Assembly (NCBI GenBank): GCA_023390335.1
Contig: JAEWCZ010000010.1
Coordinates: 62,001-126,000, forward strand
Direction of reading: 5' to 3'
DNA length: 64,000 nucleotides
Source of the DNA: Bacillota bacterium
GTDB taxonomy: Bacteria > Bacillota > Clostridia > Acetivibrionales > DSM-1351
The position numbers were made by a program, and so were the translations under genes. The notes under the pieces are model-generated. The model did not search any database. It was given only the letters and a program-made list of their open reading frames with translations, and had not been told where the DNA came from. Shown here piece by piece: positions 17,882 to 27,356 of the stretch (position 1 is its first letter; every line of letters begins with the position of its first letter).

Positions 17882-20017
17882 ATGCAATTTAATCAAACAG
17901 ATGAAAAAATAGAGGAACTACTGTCCAAAATGACTTTAGAGGAAAAGGCGGGCATGTGTCACGGCAATGGGTTGTTCCGTACAGGCGGAGTACCGAGGTT
18001 GGGGATTCCCTCCCTTGTGTTTTCCGACGGGCCTATGGGTATACGCAATGAGTTTGCTGATAGTGAGTGGGAAACGGTAGGAGGTAATGCAGATTTTGTT
18101 ACATACCTGCCTTCCTGCACAGCACTTGCAGCAACCTTTAACAGAACCCTTGTGGAGAGGGTAGGAGAAGTACTGGGATGTGAAGCAAGGGGTAGAGGTA
18201 AGGACGTTATCCTTGCTCCGGGTGTAAATATTATACGTACACCTTTATGCGGCAGAAATTATGAATACTTCAGCGAAGACCCGGTGCTGACAGCAGAACT
18301 TGCCTCAGCCTTTATAAAAGGTGTACAGCGCTTTGACGTGGCAGCTTGCGTCAAGCATTTTGCAGCAAATAACCAAGAGATAGAGCGTCTTGCCGTAAGT
18401 GCAGAGGTGGATGAACGTACACTTAGGGAGCTGTACTTTCCTGCATTTGAAGCAGCAGTAAGGGCGGGAGTTCTTACCGTTATGACTGCATACAACAGGC
18501 TTAACGGTACATTTTGTAGTCATAGTACTGAGTTAATTACCGAAATCCTCCGTGAGGAATGGGGTTTTGACGGTGTTGTGGTTTCTGATTGGGGGGCAGT
18601 ACACGATACAGAGGCTCCTGCAGAAGCCGGACTTGATATTGAAATGAATGTAACCAATAATTTTGATGAATACTTCTTTGCGAAACCGCTTATAACCGCA
18701 ATCCAAAACGGGAACATCCATGAAAGCGTTCTAAATGAAAAGATTCGAAGAATACTAAAATTAATGTTCAGACTGAAAATGTTCTCTGAAAACCGAAAAC
18801 GCGGTGGTTTCAATTTGCCTCAGCACCAACAAATAGCACTTGAAGCAGCTAAAGAGAGCTTTGTTTTATTAAAAAATGACAGAGGAGTACTGCCTCTTAA
18901 TGCAAACAAAATTAAAACCGTTGCCGTTATTGGCAATAATGCAGATAAAAAACATTCTACCGGTGGCGATAGTGCGACAGTCAAGGCACTATATGAGGTT
19001 ACACCACTATCCGGCATAGTTATGAGATTGGCAGGGGGAGCAAAGGTATTATATTATCCAGGTTGCCCTGACGAGACATATTCCAAGCATGAATTTCACA
19101 TACCGTCAAATGCTGATGAGAAAACACGTGCAGAAATTATGAAGAAGGCCAAAGCTTCACAAGATGAATACAAAAATGTTGAAATAAGGCTTGCGGAAGA
19201 GGCAATTCAAGCAGCTAAAACTTCCGATGCAGTTATTTTCATTGGGGGTACAGGGCATGAGCAGGAATCCGAAGGCCGCGACCGTCCGGATATGAGTTTA
19301 CCTTATGGACAGGACAAACTACTAGAAAGCGTTCTAGCAGCAAACCCCAATACGGTAGTAGTTATCTTAAGCGGTTCCCCGGTTGATATGAGTAAATGGA
19401 TAAACAGTGCGCCTACAGTTATGCAAGGATTTTTTGCTGGTATGCAAGGTGGAACGGCGTTGGCGGAAGTTTTGTTCGGAGACGTAAATCCAAGTGGGCA
19501 CCTTCCTTTCACAATTCCTGTAAAAGAGGAGGACACAGGAGTTAAGGCATTAGGTGAATATCCCGGTAACGAAACAGTTTGCTATAGTGAAGGCCTTTTT
19601 GTGGGGTACCGTTATCACGATGCACACAATATACCTCCTCTTTTTCCATTTGGATACGGTTTGTCCTATACTACTTTTTCATTGGAGAAGGCTACATTAA
19701 GGCAGTTTTCCGGCTCACGCAAAGAGTATGAGATAGATGTTGATATTACCAATATAGGGGTTAAAGCTGGCGCTCAGACAGTCCAGTTATATCTGGAGCC
19801 ACCAAGAAAAGCAGGCTCCCCTATGCGTACGTTGCAAGGCTTTGAAAAGGTAAACCTGAATCCCGGTGAAACAAAATCTATTACATTTAAACTTGATGAA
19901 CGAGCTCTCTCGGAATTTCGCATTAATACAGGATGGGTTCTTGTTCCTGGGAACCATAACATATACATTGGAACTTCATCCCGTGATCTTCCCATAGCTT
20001 TGACTGTTACTGTATGA
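17882..20017 (+). CDS. GH3 beta-glucosidase, intracellular
   Basis: This family 3 beta-glucosidase would hydrolyse the glucan backbone once side chains are trimmed. The 711 residues comprise the GH3 N-terminal barrel (KHFAANNQE; nucleophile D236 in VVVSDWGAVHD), the GH3 C-terminal domain (KNDRGVLPL, GGTGHEQESEGRDRP) and a terminal Fn3-like domain (VQLYLEPP). No signal peptide. ATG 17882 is chosen: GGAG lies 8 bases upstream, whereas the in-frame GTG at 17873 overlaps that site. It follows GH31 by 36 bases and is probably co-transcribed with it. Substrate is inferred from the neighbours. Confidence 0.93.
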   Translation: MQFNQTDEKIEELLSKMTLEEKAGMCHGNGLFRTGGVPRLGIPSLVFSDGPMGIRNEFADSEWETVGGNADFVTYLPSCTALAATFNRTLVERVGEVLGCEARGRGKDVILAPGVNIIRTPLCGRNYEYFSEDPVLTAELASAFIKGVQRFDVAACVKHFAANNQEIERLAVSAEVDERTLRELYFPAFEAAVRAGVLTVMTAYNRLNGTFCSHSTELITEILREEWGFDGVVVSDWGAVHDTEAPAEAGLDIEMNVTNNFDEYFFAKPLITAIQNGNIHESVLNEKIRRILKLMFRLKMFSENRKRGGFNLPQHQQIALEAAKESFVLLKNDRGVLPLNANKIKTVAVIGNNADKKHSTGGDSATVKALYEVTPLSGIVMRLAGGAKVLYYPGCPDETYSKHEFHIPSNADEKTRAEIMKKAKASQDEYKNVEIRLAEEAIQAAKTSDAVIFIGGTGHEQESEGRDRPDMSLPYGQDKLLESVLAANPNTVVVILSGSPVDMSKWINSAPTVMQGFFAGMQGGTALAEVLFGDVNPSGHLPFTIPVKEEDTGVKALGEYPGNETVCYSEGLFVGYRYHDAHNIPPLFPFGYGLSYTTFSLEKATLRQFSGSRKEYEIDVDITNIGVKAGAQTVQLYLEPPRKAGSPMRTLQGFEKVNLNPGETKSITFKLDERALSEFRINTGWVLVPGNHNIYIGTSSRDLPIALTVTV

Positions 20018-20034
20018 TATGTATAGAAATAGGT

Positions 20035-20063
20035 TTGTATGTGGCTTACAATATTGTTATAAT
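20035..20063 (+). promoter_or_regulatory. Promoter of the two-component system and GH42 genes
   Basis: TTGTAT (20035-20040), a 17-base spacer and TATAAT (20058-20063). It provides a start independent of the GH31-GH3 transcript, so that the sensor and regulator can be made before induction. Confidence 0.6.
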
Positions 20064-20112
20064 AAACCTATAATATAATAATGTCAGTTTCGGCGAGGGT
20101 GGAATTAATATC

Positions 20113-21918
20113 GTGTTCATCAAGCGTTTGAAAGAAGGTTGGAACAATATTCGGATACGCAAGAAAATGATCGGTATCTATATAATCTCCGTGCTATTGC
20201 CGGTTTTTTTCGTGAGCTTGTATTTGACCTACAGTATGTCAAATCTTGTTTACTCACGTATGGTTAACGAGGCTAAAACAGATACCGTTCGAGTGCGGGA
20301 CCGCGTTAACGAGCTGCTATATCTCATGACCAACATATCTGACAAAATCTATTTTGATAAGCAACTCAAAAAACTTATTTCTACTAAGTACGGCAGTTTT
20401 TTAGAATCAATAGATGCCTGGAAAAGTTACCCTGCACTTAAGGAATATACACAGTACTACAGTCAAATAGAGGCTATTACCTTGTATGTAGATAATAGTA
20501 CCATATGTGAGAATGGTTTTTTTGTTAAAACTACTGACGCTATAAGAAAAGAAGCTTGGTACAAGGCTGCTGTCAGGAGCGGTGGTAACATGATATGGCA
20601 GTGCTTTTATAATAGTGATAACAATTCCTATTACCTTGCACTGGTACGTCGTATTCGCATAGATGATAACGGAAATTATGCGGTTATGGTAATGCGGGTC
20701 AGCTACAGTTATCTAACCTCTGTTATTCAGAACGAAAGAACAACCATGCTTATGACCGTAGATAATGACCGTATCGTGTTGGCAGATGACCGCAAAAAGT
20801 TGGGTACAAAAATCGATATAAAGGGTTTGACTGCCGTTCCGGGTGACAGAGAGCAAACTCTCAAGGATGTGACTTATGAAAACCGTAAAGTATTCATTGT
20901 ATGTGACTCCTTTCTTCCGCAAAAAACCCGCAGTACCATACAGATTATCAACATTACACCAACCAGTGATATCACAAGTCAGGTCTTTTCTACATATATA
21001 ACAGGTATTGCAATAGCAGTCATTAGTCTTGTAATACCTGTATTACTTATGGTGTTTTTTACAGGAAGCTTCTCAGATCGAATTTTATTTATAAGAACTC
21101 AGATTCACAGGGCGGCCTCCGGGGACTTGGACATTGCCCCCGGTATCAGCGGCAGTGATGAAATTGCCGAGTTGTACACAGATCTTATTAAGATGATAGG
21201 TGATATGAAGAAGCTGTTGCAGGAAAATTATGAACACAAGCTTCAGCAGCAGAAGCTGCTAACAAAACAGAACGAGGCACAGTTCAAAATGTTGGCAAGT
21301 CAGATTAATCCTCATTTTTTGTTCAATACTCTTGAGAGTATACGAATGAAAGCTTTTGTATGCGGTCAGCGTGAAATTGCTACTGTAATAAAGCTTTTGG
21401 GGAAATCAATGCGTAACTTGCTGGAACTTGATGACAATCCTCAACCGTTGAAAAGTGAGCTGGATTTCGTTCGTAATTATCTGGAAATTCAGAAGTTCCG
21501 TTTTGGTGATCGGGTGGATTATACCATTGACGTTCAGGACGGTATTGATGAAAAAATCCTCAAGGTACTACCTCTATTGGTACAGCCAATTGTAGAAAAT
21601 GCTTTTGTACATGGACTAGAGCAAAAGGAAGGAAGCGGCAACATAGACATTATCGTTAACAGGCAGCACGAAAATATTATAGTAACAGTAAGGGATAATG
21701 GAGTTGGAATGGACGCTGAAAAGCTGGAGATGCTTCACCTCAAGATTAAGGAAGCAGGCGGTAAGACAGGAAAAAGCATAGGACTTTCGAATGTAAATCA
21801 GCGAATAAAGCTTTACTACGGTGAAGCTTATGGCATCAGGGTAGACAGCAGTCCCGGAATAGGAACAACCGTGTGGATTTCATTTCCGGAACAGCCTGTA
21901 AAAATCAAAATATCTTAG
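20113..21918 (+). CDS. YesM-type sensor histidine kinase
   Basis: This membrane sensor kinase probably detects xyloglucan-derived sugars outside the cell and phosphorylates the regulator encoded next. The 601 residues carry helix 1 (about 17-39), a Cache-like extracellular domain, helix 2 (about 292-315), HAMP, a His_kinase domain with H401 in NPHFLFNT, and an HATPase domain (QPIVENAFVHG, VRDNGVGM, SIGLSNV). This is the LytS/YesM class common beside CUT1 importers. GTG start at 20113 with GAGGGTGG upstream. The stop is 19 bases before the regulator gene. Confidence 0.93.
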   Translation: MFIKRLKEGWNNIRIRKKMIGIYIISVLLPVFFVSLYLTYSMSNLVYSRMVNEAKTDTVRVRDRVNELLYLMTNISDKIYFDKQLKKLISTKYGSFLESIDAWKSYPALKEYTQYYSQIEAITLYVDNSTICENGFFVKTTDAIRKEAWYKAAVRSGGNMIWQCFYNSDNNSYYLALVRRIRIDDNGNYAVMVMRVSYSYLTSVIQNERTTMLMTVDNDRIVLADDRKKLGTKIDIKGLTAVPGDREQTLKDVTYENRKVFIVCDSFLPQKTRSTIQIINITPTSDITSQVFSTYITGIAIAVISLVIPVLLMVFFTGSFSDRILFIRTQIHRAASGDLDIAPGISGSDEIAELYTDLIKMIGDMKKLLQENYEHKLQQQKLLTKQNEAQFKMLASQINPHFLFNTLESIRMKAFVCGQREIATVIKLLGKSMRNLLELDDNPQPLKSELDFVRNYLEIQKFRFGDRVDYTIDVQDGIDEKILKVLPLLVQPIVENAFVHGLEQKEGSGNIDIIVNRQHENIIVTVRDNGVGMDAEKLEMLHLKIKEAGGKTGKSIGLSNVNQRIKLYYGEAYGIRVDSSPGIGTTVWISFPEQPVKIKIS

Positions 21919-21937
21919 GAAAGGAGCGGTAAGCCAA

Positions 21938-23455
21938 ATGCTCAAGGTTTTAATCATTGACGATGAGCCGGCAGTAAGGGCTGGACTAAAGGCTATCATT
22001 GATTGGGACAGTCTTGGTTATGAGATAATTGGCGAAGCAGCGGACGGGCATGAGGGCCTTCGAATGCTGTTGGAGCTTAACCCGGATCTATGCATTACCG
22101 ATATCAAGATGCCCGGACTGTATGGTACAGAAATGCTTGAGAAGGCAAGGGAGGGCGGCTTTGGAGGAAAAGTTATTATTCTGACGGGTTATTCCGACTT
22201 TGAATACGCTCGCAGCGCTATTCGATCAGGTGTTTCCTCTTTTCAGCTAAAACCTATAGAGGAAGACGATCTTCAGGAAGCCATTGTAAAAGTACGTAAA
22301 ACAATTATAGCTGAAAAGGAAAAGCTTGAAAGTATTAAATCCAGCATGAATCTTATTTATGAGAAGCAGCTTACAGACCTTATATGCGGTAAACTGACTG
22401 TCGATTCGGTAAATCTTGATGAGCTGATACTATGTGATAGTGTTTACCGTGTTGCTGTCATAAAAGCAGGTCAATGTGACGTAGAAATCCCATCTCTTTT
22501 TGTTAATGAAAAAGAGATGCGGTGTATCTGGATCGACGATTTATGGATTGTGCTGTTGCAGGGAGGCGGTATTACACGCTTCTGTGTGTTTATGAAGGAT
22601 TTTTTGCGCAAGGTACCTGATATATTTGTTTCTATGGGACGGCTATGCAGTACTGCTAATGAACTTCATCTTTCATATACTGATGCAAAAAATATACAAC
22701 AGCACAGCTTCTATTACCAGCAATCCGGGAACCTGGTTCTATGGGATGATGTACAGGAGAATTTTTCAGATGGAGTCAACCTTAATTCTATTAATATTAA
22801 AGAGTACATTGAGGCTTTTTACGATTATATTGAAATAGGACAGGAGGAATTACTGCAAAACAAAATGCGGAGCTTCGAGTCGGAATACCGCAGACTGAAT
22901 TTGCATCCTGACAGGTTTGCAGGAGTACTTTCGAATATTTTCATTCGTGTTGGTGATATGCTGTCTCAAAACTATCATAATTTGATAATACCCGATGACG
23001 GTCGAATAATTCACGATATATATATAATGCAGAGTTTGCAAGAGATTACCGATTATATTTTGGGTGAATTTTTATGCTTTATGAAGCAGATAGGAAATAA
23101 CTCAAGAGACAATATTGTAAAAAGACTTTGTATGTATATTGAAGCCAATTATGCCAAAGACCTGAAACTTGAATCCTTAGCTAAGATTTTTTGCTATAAT
23201 AGCTCTTATCTTGGAAGAATTTTCAGAAGCGGAACAGGTGAGAGTTTTAACTCCTATCTTGACCATGTCCGGATTCGCAAAGCCAAAGAAATGCTTGCAG
23301 AAGGTAAATACAAGGTATATGAAATTTCTAACATGGTAGGGTACAAAAATATAGACTATTTTTACAGGAAGTTTAAATATTACGTGGGACGAAAACCCAG
23401 AGACTGTTGGGGAGAAATGCCGGATCTTAATACATGTATTGAAAAGGAGAGTTAA
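21938..23455 (+). CDS. YesN-type response regulator with AraC DNA-binding domain
   Basis: The 505-residue regulator has an N-terminal receiver with an intact pocket (D8, D9, phospho-acceptor D55 in ITDIKMPG, Lys in LKPIEED), a long central region, and a C-terminal AraC-type double helix-turn-helix (about 400-495; LESLAKIFCYNSSYLGRIF, YKNIDYFYRKFKYYVGRKP). It is the natural candidate to bind the inverted repeat between the two arms of the locus. AAAGGAGCGG precedes the ATG. The downstream GH42 gene begins 2 bases after its stop, so all three are one transcript. Confidence 0.94.
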   Translation: MLKVLIIDDEPAVRAGLKAIIDWDSLGYEIIGEAADGHEGLRMLLELNPDLCITDIKMPGLYGTEMLEKAREGGFGGKVIILTGYSDFEYARSAIRSGVSSFQLKPIEEDDLQEAIVKVRKTIIAEKEKLESIKSSMNLIYEKQLTDLICGKLTVDSVNLDELILCDSVYRVAVIKAGQCDVEIPSLFVNEKEMRCIWIDDLWIVLLQGGGITRFCVFMKDFLRKVPDIFVSMGRLCSTANELHLSYTDAKNIQQHSFYYQQSGNLVLWDDVQENFSDGVNLNSINIKEYIEAFYDYIEIGQEELLQNKMRSFESEYRRLNLHPDRFAGVLSNIFIRVGDMLSQNYHNLIIPDDGRIIHDIYIMQSLQEITDYILGEFLCFMKQIGNNSRDNIVKRLCMYIEANYAKDLKLESLAKIFCYNSSYLGRIFRSGTGESFNSYLDHVRIRKAKEMLAEGKYKVYEISNMVGYKNIDYFYRKFKYYVGRKPRDCWGEMPDLNTCIEKES

Positions 23456-23457
23456 GG

Positions 23458-25518
23458 ATGGACAAATATATGCCTATTGGTAACAAGTTTCCTCATATTC
23501 TTCATGGTGGAGATTATAATCCGGAGCAGTGGTTGGAGACGCCAAAGATAATTGATGATGATTTTCATCTCATGAAGCTTGCTCACTGTAATGCAATGAC
23601 AGTGGGAATCTTCTCGTGGATGGCATTGGAACCGGAAGAGGGGAAGTATAATTTTGATTGGCTGGACAATATTATGGACAGACTTGCTCAAAGCGGAATG
23701 ACAGCTATTCTGGCTACACCCAGTGGTGCAAAACCGACCTGGATGTCACAAAAATACCCTGAAATATTGCGTACTCAGTCAGATAGGCTAAAGGATTTAC
23801 ATGGAGGACGTCATAACCACTGCTTTACATCCCCAATTTATCGTGAAAAGGTTAGCCAAATCAATCATATGTTGGCAGAACGGTATGGAAAGCACCCCGC
23901 ACTGATTTTGTGGCATATCTCAAATGAATACAGTGGGGAATGTCATTGTACGTTATGTCAGGAAGCCTTCCGCAATTTTCTTCGAAAGAAGTATGATAAT
24001 GACCTTGAAAAGCTCAACCATGAGTGGTGGACGGGCTTCTGGGCTCATCGGTTTACAGATTGGTCACAAATTGAGTCGCCATCTCCACGGGGTGAACATG
24101 AAACACATGGACTTATTCTGGATTGGAAGAGGTTTGTATCATACCAGACAATCGATTTTTTCAAAAACGAAATAAAACCCTTACGAGATTTAACACCAGA
24201 CATTCCTGTTACTACTAATATGATGGGAACCTTCCCGGGGATAGAATACAGGGAGCTTGCTAAAGAGCTGGATGTGGTTTCCTGGGATAATTATCCTACC
24301 TGGCATACTACGGAGCAGCCTGATTGGAAAATCGGAGTACGAACCTCTTTTGTACATGATATCAACAGGTCTCTTAAACAGGGTAAGCCATTTATGATGA
24401 TGGAAAGTACCCCGAGTACTGTTAACTGGCAAAAGGTGAACAAGCTAAAACGACCCGGTATGCATATGTTATCGTCATTACAGGCAGTAGCTCACGGAAG
24501 TGACACCGTTCAGTACTTTCAGTGGAGAAAATCACGGGGGAGTTTTGAAAAATTCCATGGAGCGGTGGTAGATCATGTGGGTCATGAGAATACCCGTGTA
24601 TTTAGGGATGTTACACAGGTGGGGCAAGCACTTGAAAAACTTGATGAGGTTGTTGGAACTACAGTTCACCCACAGGTTGCCATAGTATACGATTGGGAAA
24701 ATCGTTGGGCAATTGAGGAAGCACAGGCTCTTGCCCGCGACAGGATAAAGTATGAGGAAACCTGTATTGACCACTATACGCCTTTCTGGAAACAAGGCAT
24801 ACCCGTGGATATTATAGGTGCCAGAGAAGATTTCTCACAGTACAGGCTTGTTATTGCACCAATGCTATATATGACCCATCCCGGCGTGGGAGAGCGTATC
24901 GAGGCTTTTGTAAGGGAGGGAGGAACCTTTATTACCACCTATTGGAGCGGTATTGTAAATGAGAATGACCTATGCCATTTGGGAGGATTTCCGGGACCCC
25001 TGCGTGCAGTCACAGGTGTTTGGAGTGAGGAAATAGATACTCTACACCCGGAGGAAAACAACAGTATCGTAATGAGCGAAAACCCTTTGAGCCTTTTCGG
25101 CGCTTATAGAGTGAAGGACTTCTGTGATTTGATTCACGCAGAATCGGCTCAGGTTCTGGCTGAGTATGGCGACGATTTTTATCAAGGGAGGCCGGCCCTT
25201 ACGGTTAACCGTTTTGGAAAAGGAAATGCCTACTACATGGCAGCCCGTACAGAAGCAGATTTCATTGACAACTTTTACAATGCCATTGTTGGAAAATTAT
25301 CAATTTCACGTACACTGGACGTGGAACTGCCCAACGGTGTGACGGCACAGCTTCGTACAGACGGACAAAACCGCTACATATTCGTTATGAACTTCAATCA
25401 CGAAAAACAAGATATTCCGCTTACCGGAGTTTTCACTGATATGCTATCAGGCGAAATCAGGCAGGGGAAGCTGGAACTTGCGCCCCTTGACGTAAAAGTG
25501 TTAAAAGCTAAAGCATAA
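23458..25518 (+). CDS. GH42 beta-galactosidase, intracellular
   Basis: This family 42 enzyme would remove beta-1,2-galactose from xyloglucan side chains, exposing xylose for the GH31 enzyme. The 686 residues include the acid/base E157 (ISNEYSG) and the nucleophile E316 (MMMESTP). C122, C162, C164 and C167 fit the zinc-binding cluster of many GH42 enzymes. Trimerisation and C-terminal beta domains follow. No signal peptide. AAGGAGAG precedes the ATG. It is transcribed with the two-component genes rather than with GH31-GH3. Substrate assignment rests on the cluster. Confidence 0.94.
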   Translation: MDKYMPIGNKFPHILHGGDYNPEQWLETPKIIDDDFHLMKLAHCNAMTVGIFSWMALEPEEGKYNFDWLDNIMDRLAQSGMTAILATPSGAKPTWMSQKYPEILRTQSDRLKDLHGGRHNHCFTSPIYREKVSQINHMLAERYGKHPALILWHISNEYSGECHCTLCQEAFRNFLRKKYDNDLEKLNHEWWTGFWAHRFTDWSQIESPSPRGEHETHGLILDWKRFVSYQTIDFFKNEIKPLRDLTPDIPVTTNMMGTFPGIEYRELAKELDVVSWDNYPTWHTTEQPDWKIGVRTSFVHDINRSLKQGKPFMMMESTPSTVNWQKVNKLKRPGMHMLSSLQAVAHGSDTVQYFQWRKSRGSFEKFHGAVVDHVGHENTRVFRDVTQVGQALEKLDEVVGTTVHPQVAIVYDWENRWAIEEAQALARDRIKYEETCIDHYTPFWKQGIPVDIIGAREDFSQYRLVIAPMLYMTHPGVGERIEAFVREGGTFITTYWSGIVNENDLCHLGGFPGPLRAVTGVWSEEIDTLHPEENNSIVMSENPLSLFGAYRVKDFCDLIHAESAQVLAEYGDDFYQGRPALTVNRFGKGNAYYMAARTEADFIDNFYNAIVGKLSISRTLDVELPNGVTAQLRTDGQNRYIFVMNFNHEKQDIPLTGVFTDMLSGEIRQGKLELAPLDVKVLKAKA

Positions 25519-25537
25519 TAAAAAGGGTCGTTGAAAA

Positions 25538-25746
25538 TATAAATTGTATCAATGGAAGCTTGGGTAAAGATATTTGCAGATGTTTATAGGCGAAGATGGA
25601 TATTTTACCAGAAAACCTAAACGATATAGGTTTTAGCGACACAATGAATCATGGACGATGAATGTGAGCGACGGTAAAATATCCTAAGATGAGCCGCTAG
25701 AAACTCTTGCAAATATCTTGGAAGCAATCATTGATACAATTTTATA
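25538..25746 (+). repeat. MITE-like element, copy 1 (209 bp)
   Basis: A non-coding element with imperfect terminal inverted repeats: TATAAATTGTATCAATG at the left and its near complement at the right. Internal arms GGATATTTTACC and GGTAAAATATCC are also inverted. The whole element could fold into one long hairpin. Copy 2 lies inverted at 44746-44955 and is about 93% identical by eye. Both copies end in TATA, consistent with a TA target duplication (IS630/Tc1-mariner style). No transposase. It fills most of the 304-base gap between the GH42 gene and the TrpB2 gene. Confidence 0.75.
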
Positions 25747-25762
25747 CGGAAGTACTGGTGTT

Positions 25763-25784
25763 AAAACAGAAAACTATCTGTTTT
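25763..25784 (-). terminator. Hairpin downstream of the TrpB2 gene
   Basis: AAAACAGA (25763-25770) pairs with TCTGTTTT (25777-25784). In the minus direction the stem is followed by UUUUAA. A longer outer stem (25523-25537 with 25782-25796) is interrupted by the MITE. It probably served as a bidirectional terminator for the two convergent genes. Confidence 0.5.
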
Positions 25785-25822
25785 TCAAAAGCCCTTCTCT
25801 ATATTTGATGTTAATCGGAAAA

Positions 25823-27187
25823 CTACTTTATATTCGGCAAGTTTTGCAAACTTTTTTCAGCAGATTCAGGAGCAAATTCTATATCATCAATGAGTCCGTT
25901 ATAATAGTTTTCATATGCCGCAAAATCAAAGTACCCGTGTCCGCTGAGACAGAACAGAATAACCTTTTCCTCTCCGGCTTCCTTTGCCAGGATTGCTTCA
26001 TCCATTGCAGCCCTTATTGCATGCGCAGATTCAGGAGCAGGAACTATTCCTTCAGCCCGTGCAAAGGCAACTGCCGCTTCAAAAACAGCTTTCTGACCAT
26101 ATGCTTTTGCTTCGATAATTCCGTCATGGTACAACTGGCTTACAATTGCTGAATCTCCGTGGTATCTTAACCCACCTGCATGTATGCCTGATGGAATAAA
26201 GTCATGTCCTAAAGTATACATTTTTGTTATTGGAGCTGCTTTTGCAGTGTCTCCGTAATCATATGCAAAAACACCTTTTGTCAAAGTGGGGCATGCTGAA
26301 GGTTCAACTGCAACTGCCCTTAATTTACGCCCATTAAGTTTATCCTGTAAAAATGGGAAGGACATACCGGCAAAATTGCTTCCGCCTCCGCAGCAAGCGA
26401 AAATAACATCAGGATATTCATCTAAATACTCCATTTGTTTTTTTGCTTCAATTCCAATTATTGATTGATGAAGGCAAACGTGGTTTAGAACACTTCCCAG
26501 TGCATAGTTGGTGTCAGCATGAGTTGCTGCATCCTCAACTGCTTCACTTATTGCAATACCAAGACTACCCGAACAATCAGGATCTCTTTCCAAAATACTT
26601 CTTCCGCTATTTGTCAGTGTACTGGGACTTGCTACAACATTTGCACCAAAGGTTTTCATAAATGAACGTCTGTAGGGTTTTTGCTGATAGCTTACATTTA
26701 CCATGTATACCGAACATTCCAACCCAAACTGGCTTGTTGCAAGACTTAAAGCGCTACCCCATTGACCTGCGCCTGTTTCAGTTGCAAGTCTTTTTATCCC
26801 TGCCAGTTTATTGTAATATACCTGTGGGATTGCGGTATTGAGTTTGTGGCTTCCAGTAGCATTTGTTCCTTCATATTTGTAATATATTCTAGCGGGAGTA
26901 TCTAAAAGCTTCTCAAGAGCTTTTGCCCTGTAAAGAGGACTTGGCCTGAACTGGCAATACATCTGGCGAACTTCATCAGGTATGTCTATGTAACGTTCCG
27001 AAGACATTTCCTGTCTGATTACTTCATCAGGGAAAATAGCCTTCATATCATCTGGCTTAATAACATCAAGTGTTGCTGGATTGTGGTAGGGTGCGGGCTT
27101 ATTTGGCATATCCGCCACAATATTATACCACTGTTTTGGAATATCCTTTTCGGACAGAATTACCTTACTGATCTCATCTCTTCTCAT
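25823..27187 (-). CDS. trpB2: Tryptophan synthase beta chain-like protein, TrpB2 type
   Basis: This PLP enzyme of the TrpB2 family condenses indole with serine or phosphoserine, in most species without a TrpA partner. It has 454 residues, longer than classical TrpB (about 400), with the extra N-terminal region typical of TrpB2. The PLP lysine is K115 in GSHKLNTA; CGGGSNF is the phosphate loop. No trpA or other trp gene is near. ATG 27187 is chosen because GGAGG lies 5 bases upstream; the in-frame ATG at 27199 overlaps that site. It may be a salvage enzyme for indole. Confidence 0.9.
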   Translation of the reverse strand: MRRDEISKVILSEKDIPKQWYNIVADMPNKPAPYHNPATLDVIKPDDMKAIFPDEVIRQEMSSERYIDIPDEVRQMYCQFRPSPLYRAKALEKLLDTPARIYYKYEGTNATGSHKLNTAIPQVYYNKLAGIKRLATETGAGQWGSALSLATSQFGLECSVYMVNVSYQQKPYRRSFMKTFGANVVASPSTLTNSGRSILERDPDCSGSLGIAISEAVEDAATHADTNYALGSVLNHVCLHQSIIGIEAKKQMEYLDEYPDVIFACCGGGSNFAGMSFPFLQDKLNGRKLRAVAVEPSACPTLTKGVFAYDYGDTAKAAPITKMYTLGHDFIPSGIHAGGLRYHGDSAIVSQLYHDGIIEAKAYGQKAVFEAAVAFARAEGIVPAPESAHAIRAAMDEAILAKEAGEEKVILFCLSGHGYFDFAAYENYYNGLIDDIEFAPESAEKSLQNLPNIK

Positions 27188-27241
27188 CTTAACCTCCATG
27201 TCCTTTATGGTTAAAGGATTTTTTAACTAGTCTATATAATA

Positions 27242-27269
27242 ATTTTACTTAAATTGGAAGTTAAGTCAA
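27242..27269 (-). promoter_or_regulatory. Promoter of the TrpB2 gene
   Basis: On the minus strand TTGACT (27269-27264), a 16-base spacer and TAAAAT (27247-27242), about 55 bases upstream of the start. No T-box or trp attenuator structure is visible in the short leader. Confidence 0.5.
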
Positions 27270-27356
27270 TAAAATAATTTTGATACCGAAGGATTAAAAT
27301 TATTTCTGCAGAATATAAATTTAATATATTAAAAAGTAGGACAAGGAAGGTTTGAA

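Noticed and set aside
20066..20112. Operator copy before the histidine kinase gene
   Set aside because: Neither CAGTGTTTTT nor its complement occurs in this leader, so no site of the divergent type is claimed here.
25718..26152. Plus-strand frame of 144 codons starting in the MITE
   Set aside because: It runs antisense to the conserved C-terminus of TrpB2 and begins inside the repeat; no protein features.
27188..27356. T-box or tryptophan attenuator before TrpB2
   Set aside because: The leader is too short, with no T-box sequence, specifier stem or T-rich terminator.
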